DNA of 64,000 nt from Nocardia nova NBRC 15556 (GTDB taxonomy: Bacteria; Actinomycetota; Actinomycetes; Mycobacteriales; Mycobacteriaceae), in the NCBI RefSeq assembly GCF_001613005.1, contig NZ_BDBN01000036.1, positions 27,431 through 91,430 of the forward strand, given 5' to 3'. Each line of letters starts with the position of its first letter. Within the stretch, counting starts at the first letter, position 1. Shown one piece after another: positions 34,336-42,815 of this stretch. Both the position numbers and the translations under genes were made by a program. The notes under the pieces were generated by a model. The model saw only the letters and a program-made list of their open reading frames with translations. It was not told the origin of the DNA and did not search any database.

Positions 34336-35612
34336 GAGCCGTGAAGACCTCGACGCTGAGCGTGCTGGCCGTCGCACTCGGCGTGGTGCTGCTGGTGACC
34401 GCGGCGCTGTGGCTGGGCCACGACAGTACGGGCGGATCGGGTCGCACGGTGATCCGGCTGCGGATCTGGGATGCGAGTTTCGTACCCGCCTATCGCGCCG
34501 CACTCGACGAATTCCAGCGCGCCGAACCGGATGTCGAGGTGCGGATCACGGTGGTGCCGTGGGCGTCCTATCAGCAGAAGTTGCGTCTCGACGTGGCGGG
34601 CGCAACGGTGGACGACCTGTTCTGGACGAATCTGTACACCGATTACGCCGATGCCGGCCGACTCGCCGATATCGGCGCGATGCTGGGCCCCGAGACGGTG
34701 CGGCAGTGGGATCCGGGTGCGGTGGAGCAGTACACACGTAACGGAAAGCTCTGGGCGGTACCGCAATTCGTGGACGGCGGTACGGCGGTCTACTACAACC
34801 GCGATCTGCTGAGCGCGGCCGGAGTCGACCCCGCGGAATTGGCACGCGCGACCTGGAATCCCCACGGGCCGGATACCTTCGAGCCGATTGTGCGCCGGAT
34901 CGCCGCGGCGGCGCCCTGGGCTTACAACGCCGCCAACGATTTCCAGTCGCTCTCGCTGCCGTATCTGGGATCGGCGGGCGGGCAGTTCCAGGATGAGGAT
35001 CGGTACGTCTTCGACAGTCCACAGGGTGTGGATGCCTTCGGGTATCTCGTCGGGCTGGTGCGGGCGGGGCTCACCCCTCCGGCGGCGGATACCCGCAGCG
35101 GCAGTGATTTCGCGAAAAACGCCTTCCTGCAGGGCAAGCTGGCGTTGTTCCAATCCGGAAGTTTCAATCTGGCGCAGATCGCCCAGCAGGCTCGCTTCGG
35201 CTGGGGGATCGCGATGATTCCGGCCGGGCCCGCAGGCCGGGTGAGTACCGACAACGCGATCGGCATCGCCGCCGATGCCCGCACCGCCCACCCCGATGCG
35301 GTGCGGCGGGTGCTGGCCTGGCTCGGCAGCCCCGCCGGCAACCGGTATCTGGCCGCCGGTGGGCAGACCATTCCGGCCGTGGTGGCCGATCAGCGGCTGT
35401 ATCGGGAGTATTGGGCGGACCGGGGCATCGACGTGTCGCCGTTCTTCGATGTGCTGCGCGGGCCGCGGATCGCTTCGGGTGGCGGACCGGGTTTCGCGGC
35501 CGCACTGCAGGCGATCGACCCGATTTTCGACGAGATGTTCCTCGGCCGCATTCCGGTACCCGAGGCGTTGCGTCGCGCCCAGACCACCGCACAGGCCACG
35601 GCGCAGCGCTGA
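34332..35612 (+). CDS. ABC importer solute-binding protein
   Basis: This 426-residue protein is a family-1 extracellular binding protein (UgpB/MalE type) with RLRIWDASFVPAYRAALDEFQ near the N-terminus and the two-lobe pattern seen in NGKLWAVPQFVDGGTAVYYNRDLL. The N-terminal hydrophobic segment (about 8-30) has no lipobox cysteine, so it is probably membrane-anchored or secreted rather than a lipoprotein, which is unusual for Gram-positive binding proteins. It follows the permeases with a four-base overlap and ends six bases before the converging glycosylase gene. Confidence 0.85.
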   Translation: MRAVKTSTLSVLAVALGVVLLVTAALWLGHDSTGGSGRTVIRLRIWDASFVPAYRAALDEFQRAEPDVEVRITVVPWASYQQKLRLDVAGATVDDLFWTNLYTDYADAGRLADIGAMLGPETVRQWDPGAVEQYTRNGKLWAVPQFVDGGTAVYYNRDLLSAAGVDPAELARATWNPHGPDTFEPIVRRIAAAAPWAYNAANDFQSLSLPYLGSAGGQFQDEDRYVFDSPQGVDAFGYLVGLVRAGLTPPAADTRSGSDFAKNAFLQGKLALFQSGSFNLAQIAQQARFGWGIAMIPAGPAGRVSTDNAIGIAADARTAHPDAVRRVLAWLGSPAGNRYLAAGGQTIPAVVADQRLYREYWADRGIDVSPFFDVLRGPRIASGGGPGFAAALQAIDPIFDEMFLGRIPVPEALRRAQTTAQATAQR

Positions 35613-35617
35613 TCCGC

Positions 35618-36613
35618 TCAGATCCGGCTGTGGTCGACCAGGGGAGTCCGCGGGCCGAACGCCGGCTTGCGCGCCTGCCCCGATATCTCGAGCAGCCGGA
35701 TCGCCCGATAGCGGTGCGGGCGTAGCGGTTCGAGGTAGTCGACCATGCCCTCGTCGTCGAGCGGGCGGCCCAGCAGCGTCCAGCCGACGATCGCGGCCAG
35801 ATGGAAATCACCGACCGACAGCGCATCGGCGTCGCCCAGGGCTCGCTGCGCGATCTCCGCGGCCGTCCACACTCCGATCCCCGGCACGGTGCACAGCCGC
35901 TCGGCGGCCTGCTGCGGCGTCATCGTCGCGGCGACTTCCAGCTTCTCGGCCATCCGGGCGGCGGTGACGATCGTGCGCGAACGCTGCGGATCGACGTTGG
36001 CGCGGTGATAGACCCAGGAGGGGATGTAGCGCCAGGTCTGCGCCGACGGCGGCACCCGCATCGGCGCGGGCGTGGGTCCGGGCGCCGGTTCGCCATACTG
36101 CCACACCAGCTTTCGATACGAGCCGCGAGCGGTGACGGTGTGCACCCGCTGCTCGAGCACGGCCGGCACCAAGGCCTCGAAGACGAGTCCGGTGCGGAGC
36201 ATGTGCAGGCCGGGATGACGCCGGTGCGCCTCGGCGATGCGGGGATGTTCGGGGGCGAAGTCGTCGAGCTCCTCGTCGACGCACAGCATGCGGGGCAGGT
36301 GCTCGAGAAATTCCGCCGCACCCGGACCCCAGGCCCGTGCCGCCACGACATTCGATTCGGCCTGGACGAGGCGATAGGTCACCGGGCCGCTGGCCATGCG
36401 CGACGCTCGCCAGTGGGCGCCGTCGGGAGTGACGCGGTGGCACGGGTCGCCCTGACCCCGGCGCAGCGGGGCGAGAGTATGTGCGAGGGCTATCGGCCGC
36501 GATGTGGTGACGGTGCGGGCCGCCCCGTCGCTCTCGGCGCGAGCGGGGTCGTGGGTCGTTCGGGAGGGACTGTGCCGTCCGGCGATCACCCCGGATCGGG
36601 GAGAGTCGATCAT
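35618..36613 (-). CDS. AlkA-like DNA-3-methyladenine glycosylase (HhH-GPD)
   Basis: This 331-residue base-excision repair enzyme has the helix-hairpin-helix LCTVPGIGVWTAAEIAQRALGDADALSVGDFHLA, with the catalytic Asp in VGDFH. It should remove alkylated bases such as 3-methyladenine. The N-terminal 60 residues are Arg/Ala-rich and probably disordered. The start at 36613 (MIDSPRSG) is the best of several in-frame options; a farther start at 36841 would add 76 residues with no family resemblance. It is divergent from the 34-residue peptide gene. Confidence 0.8.
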   Translation of the reverse strand: MIDSPRSGVIAGRHSPSRTTHDPARAESDGAARTVTTSRPIALAHTLAPLRRGQGDPCHRVTPDGAHWRASRMASGPVTYRLVQAESNVVAARAWGPGAAEFLEHLPRMLCVDEELDDFAPEHPRIAEAHRRHPGLHMLRTGLVFEALVPAVLEQRVHTVTARGSYRKLVWQYGEPAPGPTPAPMRVPPSAQTWRYIPSWVYHRANVDPQRSRTIVTAARMAEKLEVAATMTPQQAAERLCTVPGIGVWTAAEIAQRALGDADALSVGDFHLAAIVGWTLLGRPLDDEGMVDYLEPLRPHRYRAIRLLEISGQARKPAFGPRTPLVDHSRI

Positions 36614-36852
36614 CGGCCTGCTTCGTCCTCGCACCGACTCATTGTGCGCCGTGCCGGAGGCCGACCGGGCGGGACCCGCGGGGTCGGGGCCGAACCGGCC
36701 GCCGGGCAGCCGCGTCTCGAGGAAACTCCCAGGTATTCCTATGGCGCGGGTCACGGATTCGGGGAAGCATGTAACGATATGATTAAGCGCGCCGATTTCG
36801 CCGAAGAATGGTTCAACAGCAATCATTCGGCAATGCCACAACGGAGGTATCC

Positions 36853-36957
36853 ATGCTTACCAACATTCTGAATTGGCTGCTCAGCGCGTGGGGCGGAGTA
36901 TCCGCCGGTAGCTCGGGCTACCAGATCCCTCCGGGCACCCTGCCGTTCGGTAGCTGA
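36853..36957 (+). CDS. 34-residue amphipathic peptide gene
   Basis: ATG 36853 follows ACGGAGGTATCC, an excellent ribosome site. The peptide begins MLTNILNWLLSAWGGVSAG and ends in a Gly/Pro-rich tail (QIPPGTLPFGS); the first 12 residues would form an amphipathic or membrane-active helix and there is no cleavable signal peptide. A possible -10 TATGAT lies at 36778-36783 and a terminator hairpin follows 15 bases after the stop, so this looks like a complete monocistronic unit. Similar tiny secreted porins (PorA type) without signal peptides exist in corynebacteria, but no homology is claimed. Confidence 0.6.
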   Translation: MLTNILNWLLSAWGGVSAGSSGYQIPPGTLPFGS

Positions 36958-36972
36958 TCCCGGCACCGCCCT

Positions 36973-37000
36973 CGCCCGCCGCCACTCGGCGCGGCGGGCG
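36973..37000 (+). terminator. Terminator of the 34-residue peptide gene
   Basis: CGCCCGCCGC pairs with GCGGCGGGCG across an eight-base loop. It could also serve the converging FAD/Fe-S gene that ends at 37040. Confidence 0.6.
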
Positions 37001-37039
37001 TGCGCGGTGAATCACCGGCGCGACCTCCCGCCATCTGAA

Positions 37040-39811
37040 TCATCGATCAGTCAGATATTGCGCGAGGTGACGGCCCCGGCGCCCGGCCAGGTGATCGGCC
37101 TGGGTGCGGCACGAGAATCCGTCCGCCAGGAAGGGCGTCTCCGGATCGGCCGCATGTAATGCCGGGAGTAACCCGCCCTCCGCTACCGCGACGGAAATCT
37201 CGTAATGCCCGGATTGCATTCCGAAGTTCCCGGCAAGTCCACAGCATCCACTGATTTCGGTGATCTCGGCCCCCATTCGCCGCAATAGCCGCCGATCGGC
37301 GTCGAACCCTGTCACGGCATGCTGATGACAATGCGGCTGCAGCACCACCGGCTCGCCCGATCGGTCCGGTGGCTGCCAATCCGGTTGCTCCGTCAGGAAT
37401 TCGGCGAGGGTGCGCACGGCCCGGGCGGTACTCGCCGCGCGCGGATCGTCGGGTAGCAACTGCGGGAGATCCGCTCGCAGCGCCGCCGTGCACGAGGGCT
37501 CCAGGCCGATCACCGGGCCGCCCTGTCGAACGTGGTCGTCGAGTGCGTCCAGGGCGGCTCGCAATCGCTGTCGCGCCCCGTCGAGCTGGCCGGTGCTGAT
37601 CCAGGTGAGGCCACAGCACACCCGGCGCTCCGGGATACGGACCCGGTATCCGGCCGATTCCACGAGTTCCACTGCGGCCCAGCCGATTTCCGGTGCGAAG
37701 GCATCGGTGAAGCTGTCGATCCACAGCATCGCCACCGGGCCGTCCGGATGCCGGTCGCTTCCGCGGTCCGCCCACCCGCTGCGGAACGAGCGCGGCGCCA
37801 GTCGCGGCGCGGGACGCCGCGGATCCATTCCGGCCACGCGCATACCCGCCCGCCGCAACCATGGAATGCCGGTGAGCGCGTTCACGGTTCGGGGCATCCT
37901 GGTGCCCACCGCCAGCCACTGCGGCAACCGGCCGAGCACATAGTGGTCGATCGGGCGCGGCCGTCCCCGGTACGCGCGATACAGCGTCTCGGATTTGTAG
38001 GTCGCCATATCGACACCGGCCGGGCAGTCGGAGGAGCAGGCCCGGCACGACAGGCACAGGTCCAGCGACTGCGCGACCGCCTCGTCGCGCCAGTCGAGCG
38101 CGCCTCGGACCACCTCCTGCAACACGCGCGCCCGGCCCCTGGTGCTGTCCTTCTCGTCCGCGGTGGCGAGGTAGGACGGGCACATGAAACCGCCGGTCGC
38201 GCGAGTGTCGGCGCGACATTTTCCGACCCCGACGCAGCGGTGTACCGCCGTGCCGATATCGCCGTCGGCGGTGAATGCGAAACCGCCCGCATCCGGGACC
38301 GGGCGCACCCCGGGCAGACGCAGACCGGTATCGACCGGTGCGGGGCGGACCAGAACGCCGGGGTTCAGGATCGCGTCCGGATCGAAAAGCCCTTTGAATT
38401 CGGCGAATACACGCAAGGCGTCCGGTGAGTACATGCGCGACAGCAGTTCCGAACGGGCGCGGCCGTCCCCGTGTTCACCGGAGGCCGATCCGCCGTAGCG
38501 CACCACCAGATCGGTGGCGTCGAACAGGAAGTCGCGGAACCGTTGTGGCGCACGGGCGATCGGGAGATCCAGCCGGACGTGGATGCACCCGTCACCGATG
38601 TGCCCGTACAGCAGGCCGTCCACCCGGTGATCACGCATCAGCCGATCGAAATCGCGAAGGTAGTCACCGAGCCGTTCGGGCGGGACCGCGGCGTCCTCCC
38701 AGCCCGGCCAGGCCGGTTCGCCCGCGGGTGTGCGCCCGGCGAGGCCGGCGCCGTCGGCGCGAATCCGCCACAGCCGGGCAGCGGTTCGCTCGTCGGTGAC
38801 GATCCGGGTGTCGAGTGCGGCGCAGGCGGTGGTGACCGCGGCCGCACTCTCGTAGGCGGATTCCGCGGTGTCCCCGGCGAATTCGACGAACAGCCACGCA
38901 CCGCCGGCGGGTAGTTCGGGTACCGGGCGTCCGTGCGCGCGCACGACATCCACCAGGCGGGCGTCCAAGCCCTCGACCGCGATCGGCCGGCCCGCCATGA
39001 CGGCTTTCACGTCGTCGGCGGCGGCGGGCATATCGGGATATCCGAGGATCGCGACCGCGGTCGCGCTGGGCAACGGGACCAGATCGACGGTCGCGTCGAG
39101 CACGAGGCCGCAGGTGCCCTCGGACCCGACGAATGCCTTGGCGATCGACGCGCCACGTTCGGGAGTCAGGTGCTGCAGTCCGTATCCCGAGGCCTGCCGG
39201 TCGAACCGGCCCAGCTCGGTGCGCAGCGTCGCCAGATTGCGACGGGTGAACTCGGCCAGCCCCGCCACCACCGACAGATCGGTGCCCAGGCCGCGCTCGG
39301 CGCCGGTGCCGTCGAGAATGCGCAGCTCACGCACGGTATCGGAGGTGCGCCCCCAGGCCACCGCGCGGGGGCCGCAGGCATTGTTACCGATCATGCCGCC
39401 GAGCGTGCAGCGGTTCTGCGTCGACGGGTCGGGGCCCAGTCGCAGGCCGTGCCGCCCGGCGGCCTGTTGCAGGCCGGACAGCACGACCCCCGGCTGCACC
39501 CGGGCGCAGCGACGGTCGGCGTCGATCGACAGTACGGCGTTCATGTACCGGCTGAAGTCGAGGACCAGTCCGGGCCCGATCGCATTGCCCGCCACGGAGG
39601 TTCCGCCACCGCGCGCGGTGATCGGCCTGCCTTCCTCGCGGGCGAACCGCACGGACGTGGCCACATCCTCGTCCCCGCGCGGGTAGATCACCGCCGCCGG
39701 GAGGACGCGGTAGTTCGAGGCGTCCGAGGAATACTCCGCGCGGCGTCGGGCATCGTCGTCGACCTCGCCGTCGATCCGGTCCCGCAAGGCCCGCACCCAG
39801 GAGTCGGTCAT
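37040..39811 (-). CDS. FAD-binding / Fe-S fusion oxidoreductase (D-lactate-dehydrogenase-like)
   Basis: This 923-residue protein joins an N-terminal FAD-binding PCMH domain (ARGGGTSVAGNAIGPGLVLD near residue 66), an FAD-linked oxidase C-terminal domain (with YGHIGDGCIHVR and GEHGDGRARS), a two-cluster Fe-S module (CVGVGKCR...MCPSYL and CLSCRACSSDCPAGVDM), and CCG-type domains (CCGLTWISTG and ISGCCGLAGNFG). This is the layout of GlcD-GlpC fusions that oxidise D-lactate or other 2-hydroxy acids and pass electrons to the quinone pool. The start at 39811 lacks a strong ribosome site. It is 35 bases downstream of the quinone-oxidoreductase-like gene on the same strand. Confidence 0.87.
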   Translation of the reverse strand: MTDSWVRALRDRIDGEVDDDARRRAEYSSDASNYRVLPAAVIYPRGDEDVATSVRFAREEGRPITARGGGTSVAGNAIGPGLVLDFSRYMNAVLSIDADRRCARVQPGVVLSGLQQAAGRHGLRLGPDPSTQNRCTLGGMIGNNACGPRAVAWGRTSDTVRELRILDGTGAERGLGTDLSVVAGLAEFTRRNLATLRTELGRFDRQASGYGLQHLTPERGASIAKAFVGSEGTCGLVLDATVDLVPLPSATAVAILGYPDMPAAADDVKAVMAGRPIAVEGLDARLVDVVRAHGRPVPELPAGGAWLFVEFAGDTAESAYESAAAVTTACAALDTRIVTDERTAARLWRIRADGAGLAGRTPAGEPAWPGWEDAAVPPERLGDYLRDFDRLMRDHRVDGLLYGHIGDGCIHVRLDLPIARAPQRFRDFLFDATDLVVRYGGSASGEHGDGRARSELLSRMYSPDALRVFAEFKGLFDPDAILNPGVLVRPAPVDTGLRLPGVRPVPDAGGFAFTADGDIGTAVHRCVGVGKCRADTRATGGFMCPSYLATADEKDSTRGRARVLQEVVRGALDWRDEAVAQSLDLCLSCRACSSDCPAGVDMATYKSETLYRAYRGRPRPIDHYVLGRLPQWLAVGTRMPRTVNALTGIPWLRRAGMRVAGMDPRRPAPRLAPRSFRSGWADRGSDRHPDGPVAMLWIDSFTDAFAPEIGWAAVELVESAGYRVRIPERRVCCGLTWISTGQLDGARQRLRAALDALDDHVRQGGPVIGLEPSCTAALRADLPQLLPDDPRAASTARAVRTLAEFLTEQPDWQPPDRSGEPVVLQPHCHQHAVTGFDADRRLLRRMGAEITEISGCCGLAGNFGMQSGHYEISVAVAEGGLLPALHAADPETPFLADGFSCRTQADHLAGRRGRHLAQYLTDR

Positions 39812-39846
39812 ATCGCCAGCGTAGAACGCGAAGTTCTCCGGAGCGG

Positions 39847-40764
39847 CTACGGGAGCAGGACGATTTTGCCGAGTCCGTGCCCGGTTTCGCTGTCGCGCTG
39901 GGCGGCGGCGGCCTCGGACATGGGGTACGTTCGTGCGGCGCCGGGCAGGCGGAATTCCCCCGCGGCGACGAGCTGCGCGACGCGGGCCACGATATCGAGG
40001 GCGGGGCCGCCGGTGCGGGCGAAGAAGGTGACGCCCTTGTCGGCGGCGGCGCCGTCGGCGATGGTGATGATCCGATCGGTTCCGCCCCGCAATTCGATTG
40101 CGGCGTCCAGGAATCCGTGACCGGCACAGTCGTAGACCGCGTCGACCCCGTGCGGTGCCAGCTCGCGCACGCGGTCGGCGACGCCGGGACCGTAGGTGGT
40201 CGGCACCGCACCCAGCGTGCGCACGACCTCCTGATTGGCGGCCGAGGCGGTGCCGACGACCGTGGCCCCGCGCGCCCGGGCCAGCTGCACCACGAACGCG
40301 CCGACCGCGCCCGAGGCGCCGTTCACCACCACCGTCTCGCCCGACTTCACGGCCAGTTCGTCCAGTCCGGTACCGGCCGTATTGGCGGCGACCGGGATCG
40401 CCGCGGCCTCGGGGAAGGACAACTCCGCCGGTTTGGCGACGAGCTGGGTGCCCAGGGCGTACTCCGCGTAGCCGCCACCCTGTGCCCAGCCCAGCACCTC
40501 GTCACCCGGCCGGAACCGGGCGTCGGGGCCGGCGGCGTCGACCACGCCCGCGATCTCGAATCCGGCGCGGCGCGGGAATCCGGGCGGACCGGGCATCAGG
40601 CCGGCGCGCATCTTCCAATCGGCCGGATTGACGCCGGCGGCCCGGATCGCCACCCGCACCTGCTCTCCGGCGGGGTCCGGAATCGGCACCTCCACCTGCG
40701 TCAGCACCTCGGGTCCACCCACTCGCTCGTACTGAATCGCTCGCATGCTGTGGTTCGACGACAT
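39847..40764 (-). CDS. NADPH:quinone-oxidoreductase-like MDR enzyme
   Basis: This 305-residue medium-chain reductase has the family opening MRAIQYERVGGPEVL, a GroES-like fold with AGVNPADWKMRAG, and a Rossmann motif VVVNGASGAVGAFVVQLA. It lacks zinc-binding cysteines, fitting zeta-crystallin-type quinone oxidoreductases. Two starts are possible (40764 or 40746); AAGG precedes the first. Divergent from it is an ABC exporter gene whose promoter carries a SoxR-type box, and enzymes of this class belong to the SoxR regulon in Streptomyces as remembered. It may help deal with redox-cycling compounds. Confidence 0.85.
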   Translation of the reverse strand: MSSNHSMRAIQYERVGGPEVLTQVEVPIPDPAGEQVRVAIRAAGVNPADWKMRAGLMPGPPGFPRRAGFEIAGVVDAAGPDARFRPGDEVLGWAQGGGYAEYALGTQLVAKPAELSFPEAAAIPVAANTAGTGLDELAVKSGETVVVNGASGAVGAFVVQLARARGATVVGTASAANQEVVRTLGAVPTTYGPGVADRVRELAPHGVDAVYDCAGHGFLDAAIELRGGTDRIITIADGAAADKGVTFFARTGGPALDIVARVAQLVAAGEFRLPGAARTYPMSEAAAAQRDSETGHGLGKIVLLP

Positions 40765-40858
40765 GATGTCGACCTTAGGAGGCGGACGGACCGCGGCCGA
40801 GCGCAGCGCCGCAGCGCCCGTCGCCCGGCGCGTTTCGCCCGTGGCGAACCGGGACTAC

Positions 40859-40889
40859 TTGCTCTCAACCTTTGTTGAGGTCTTAATGT
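40859..40889 (+). promoter_or_regulatory. MerR-type promoter with SoxR-like box
   Basis: TTGCTC (40859-40864) and TAATGT (40884-40889) are separated by 19 bases, the long spacer typical of MerR-family promoters. TCTCAA-CCTTTG-TTGAGG (40863-40880) overlaps this spacer and matches the SoxR half-sites CCTCAA and TTGAGG at 11 of 12 positions with the right spacing, though the inner G/C bases of the E. coli site are not kept. It lies 54-72 bases before the ABC exporter start. Confidence 0.6.
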
Positions 40890-40934
40890 CGGTGGCCCGG
40901 AGTTCAATGAACCCGGCAGCGGAAGGAGATGCGG

Positions 40935-42815
40935 ATGAGCATCGAATCGGTCGCGTGGAGTCAGCTGTACCGGCAGGCGCACGCACCTCAGCAGCGGCGT
41001 GGTCTGCGCCGGGAGACGGCCGCGCGCATTCTGCGATTCGCGCGCCCGCATCGGGCTCAGCTCATCGGCTTCCTGGTCTTCAGCATCGCGTCGGCGTTGC
41101 TCACGGTGGCCAACCCGGTGCTGGCCGGGCGAGTGGTCAACGACATCGTGGGCCATGCCGCGCCGCGCTCGGTCCTCACCCTCGCGGCGGTGATCGCGCT
41201 GGTGGCCGTGCTGGACGCGGGCCTGGGCATCGTGATCAGGTGGCTGTCCGCGCGGATCGGGGAGGGGTTGATTCTCGATCTGCGCACCGCGGTGTTCGAC
41301 CACGTGCAGAAGATGCCCGTCGCCTTCTTCACCCGCACCCGCACCGGGGCGCTGGTCAGCCGGCTCAACAACGACGTGATCGGCGCCCAGCGCGCGTTCA
41401 GCACGACCCTGTCCGGCGTGGTCACCAACATCGTGACGCTGCTGTTGACCGTGGTGGTGATGGTGCGGCTGTCCTGGCAGATCACCCTGCTGGCACTGAT
41501 CCTGTTGCCGCTGTTCATGTTTCCCGCCCGCAAGATGGGCACCCGGATCGCGAGCATCCAGCGCGAAGCCGCCCAGCTCAACGCCTCGATGAGCACCCAG
41601 ATGACCGAGCGGTTCTCGGCTCCCGGCGCCACGCTGGTGAAACTGTTCGGACGCCCGGATCAGGAGTCCGCGGAATTCGCGGTGCGCGCCGGGCGGGTAC
41701 GCGATATCGGCGTGCGGACGGCGATGCTGCAGACGGTGTTCGTCACCGCGTTGACGCTGGTATCCGCGCTCGCCGTGGCGTTGGTCTACGGCCTCGGCGG
41801 CTGGTACGCCCTGCGCGGACAACTCGATGCCGGTGCGGTGGTCGCGCTCTCGCTGCTGCTGACCCGGCTCTACACCCCGCTGACGGCGCTGGCCAGCGCT
41901 CGGGTGGACATCATGTCGGCGCTGGTGAGCTTCGAGCGGGTCTTCGAGATTCTCGACCTGAAGCCGCTGATCCAGGATGCGCCGAATGCGGTGGCGGTTC
42001 CGGCGGGACCGGTGTCGGTCGAATTCGACCGCGTGCGTTTCGGTTATCCGTCGGCCGACAAGGTCTCGCTGGCGTCGCTGGAGGATGTCTCGACGCTCGA
42101 CCATCGCGGCGGCAGCGAGGTGCTGCACGATATTTCGCTGCAGGCCGAGCCGGGGCGGATGATCGCCCTGGTCGGATCCTCGGGTGCGGGCAAATCGACC
42201 ATCGCGCAACTGGTTTCGCGGCTCTACGACGTCGACGACGGCGCGGTGAAGCTCAACGGTGTCGACGTGCGGGAGCTGAGCACGCGCTCGATTCAGGACA
42301 CGGTCGGACTCGTCACCCAGGACGGCCACCTGTTCCACGACAGCATTCGCGCCAATCTGTTGCTCGCCCGGCCCGAGGCGAGCGAGGCGGAGTTGTGGGA
42401 TGCACTGGAGCGGGCACGGTTGCGCACGGTGATCGACGCGCTGCCCGACGGTTTGGACACCGTGGTCGGCGAACGCGGATACCGGTTGTCCGGCGGCGAA
42501 CGCCAGCGGTTGACCATCGCCCGGCTGCTGCTCAAACAGCCGCGGGTCGTCATCCTCGACGAGGCCACCGCCTCCCTGGATTCCACCTCCGAGGCCGCGG
42601 TGCAGGAGGCCCTGACCGAGGCGCTGGAAGGGCGGACCGCCCTGGTCATCGCGCACCGGCTGTCGACCATCCGGAATGCGGACGAGATCCTGGTGATCGA
42701 GGACGGCCGGATCGTCGAGCGGGGCAGTCATGCGCAACTGCTCGCCGAAGAGGGAAGATACGCAGAGCTCTACCGCACCCAGTTCGCCGACGATACGGAA
42801 GTTGCTGCGGCATAA
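40935..42815 (+). CDS. ABC exporter, fused membrane and ATPase domains
   Basis: This 626-residue half-transporter has an N-terminal six-helix membrane domain (about 35-320) and a C-terminal nucleotide-binding domain with Walker A GSSGAGKS, Q-loop, LSGGERQ signature, Walker B VVILDEATASLD and IAHRLST (H-loop). It should work as a dimer exporting lipids, drugs or other hydrophobic compounds. The start at 40935 is preferred over 40929 because AAGGAG lies six bases before it. A SoxR-like promoter precedes it. The last 46 bases overlap the end of the converging MFS gene. Confidence 0.9.
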   Translation: MSIESVAWSQLYRQAHAPQQRRGLRRETAARILRFARPHRAQLIGFLVFSIASALLTVANPVLAGRVVNDIVGHAAPRSVLTLAAVIALVAVLDAGLGIVIRWLSARIGEGLILDLRTAVFDHVQKMPVAFFTRTRTGALVSRLNNDVIGAQRAFSTTLSGVVTNIVTLLLTVVVMVRLSWQITLLALILLPLFMFPARKMGTRIASIQREAAQLNASMSTQMTERFSAPGATLVKLFGRPDQESAEFAVRAGRVRDIGVRTAMLQTVFVTALTLVSALAVALVYGLGGWYALRGQLDAGAVVALSLLLTRLYTPLTALASARVDIMSALVSFERVFEILDLKPLIQDAPNAVAVPAGPVSVEFDRVRFGYPSADKVSLASLEDVSTLDHRGGSEVLHDISLQAEPGRMIALVGSSGAGKSTIAQLVSRLYDVDDGAVKLNGVDVRELSTRSIQDTVGLVTQDGHLFHDSIRANLLLARPEASEAELWDALERARLRTVIDALPDGLDTVVGERGYRLSGGERQRLTIARLLLKQPRVVILDEATASLDSTSEAAVQEALTEALEGRTALVIAHRLSTIRNADEILVIEDGRIVERGSHAQLLAEEGRYAELYRTQFADDTEVAAA

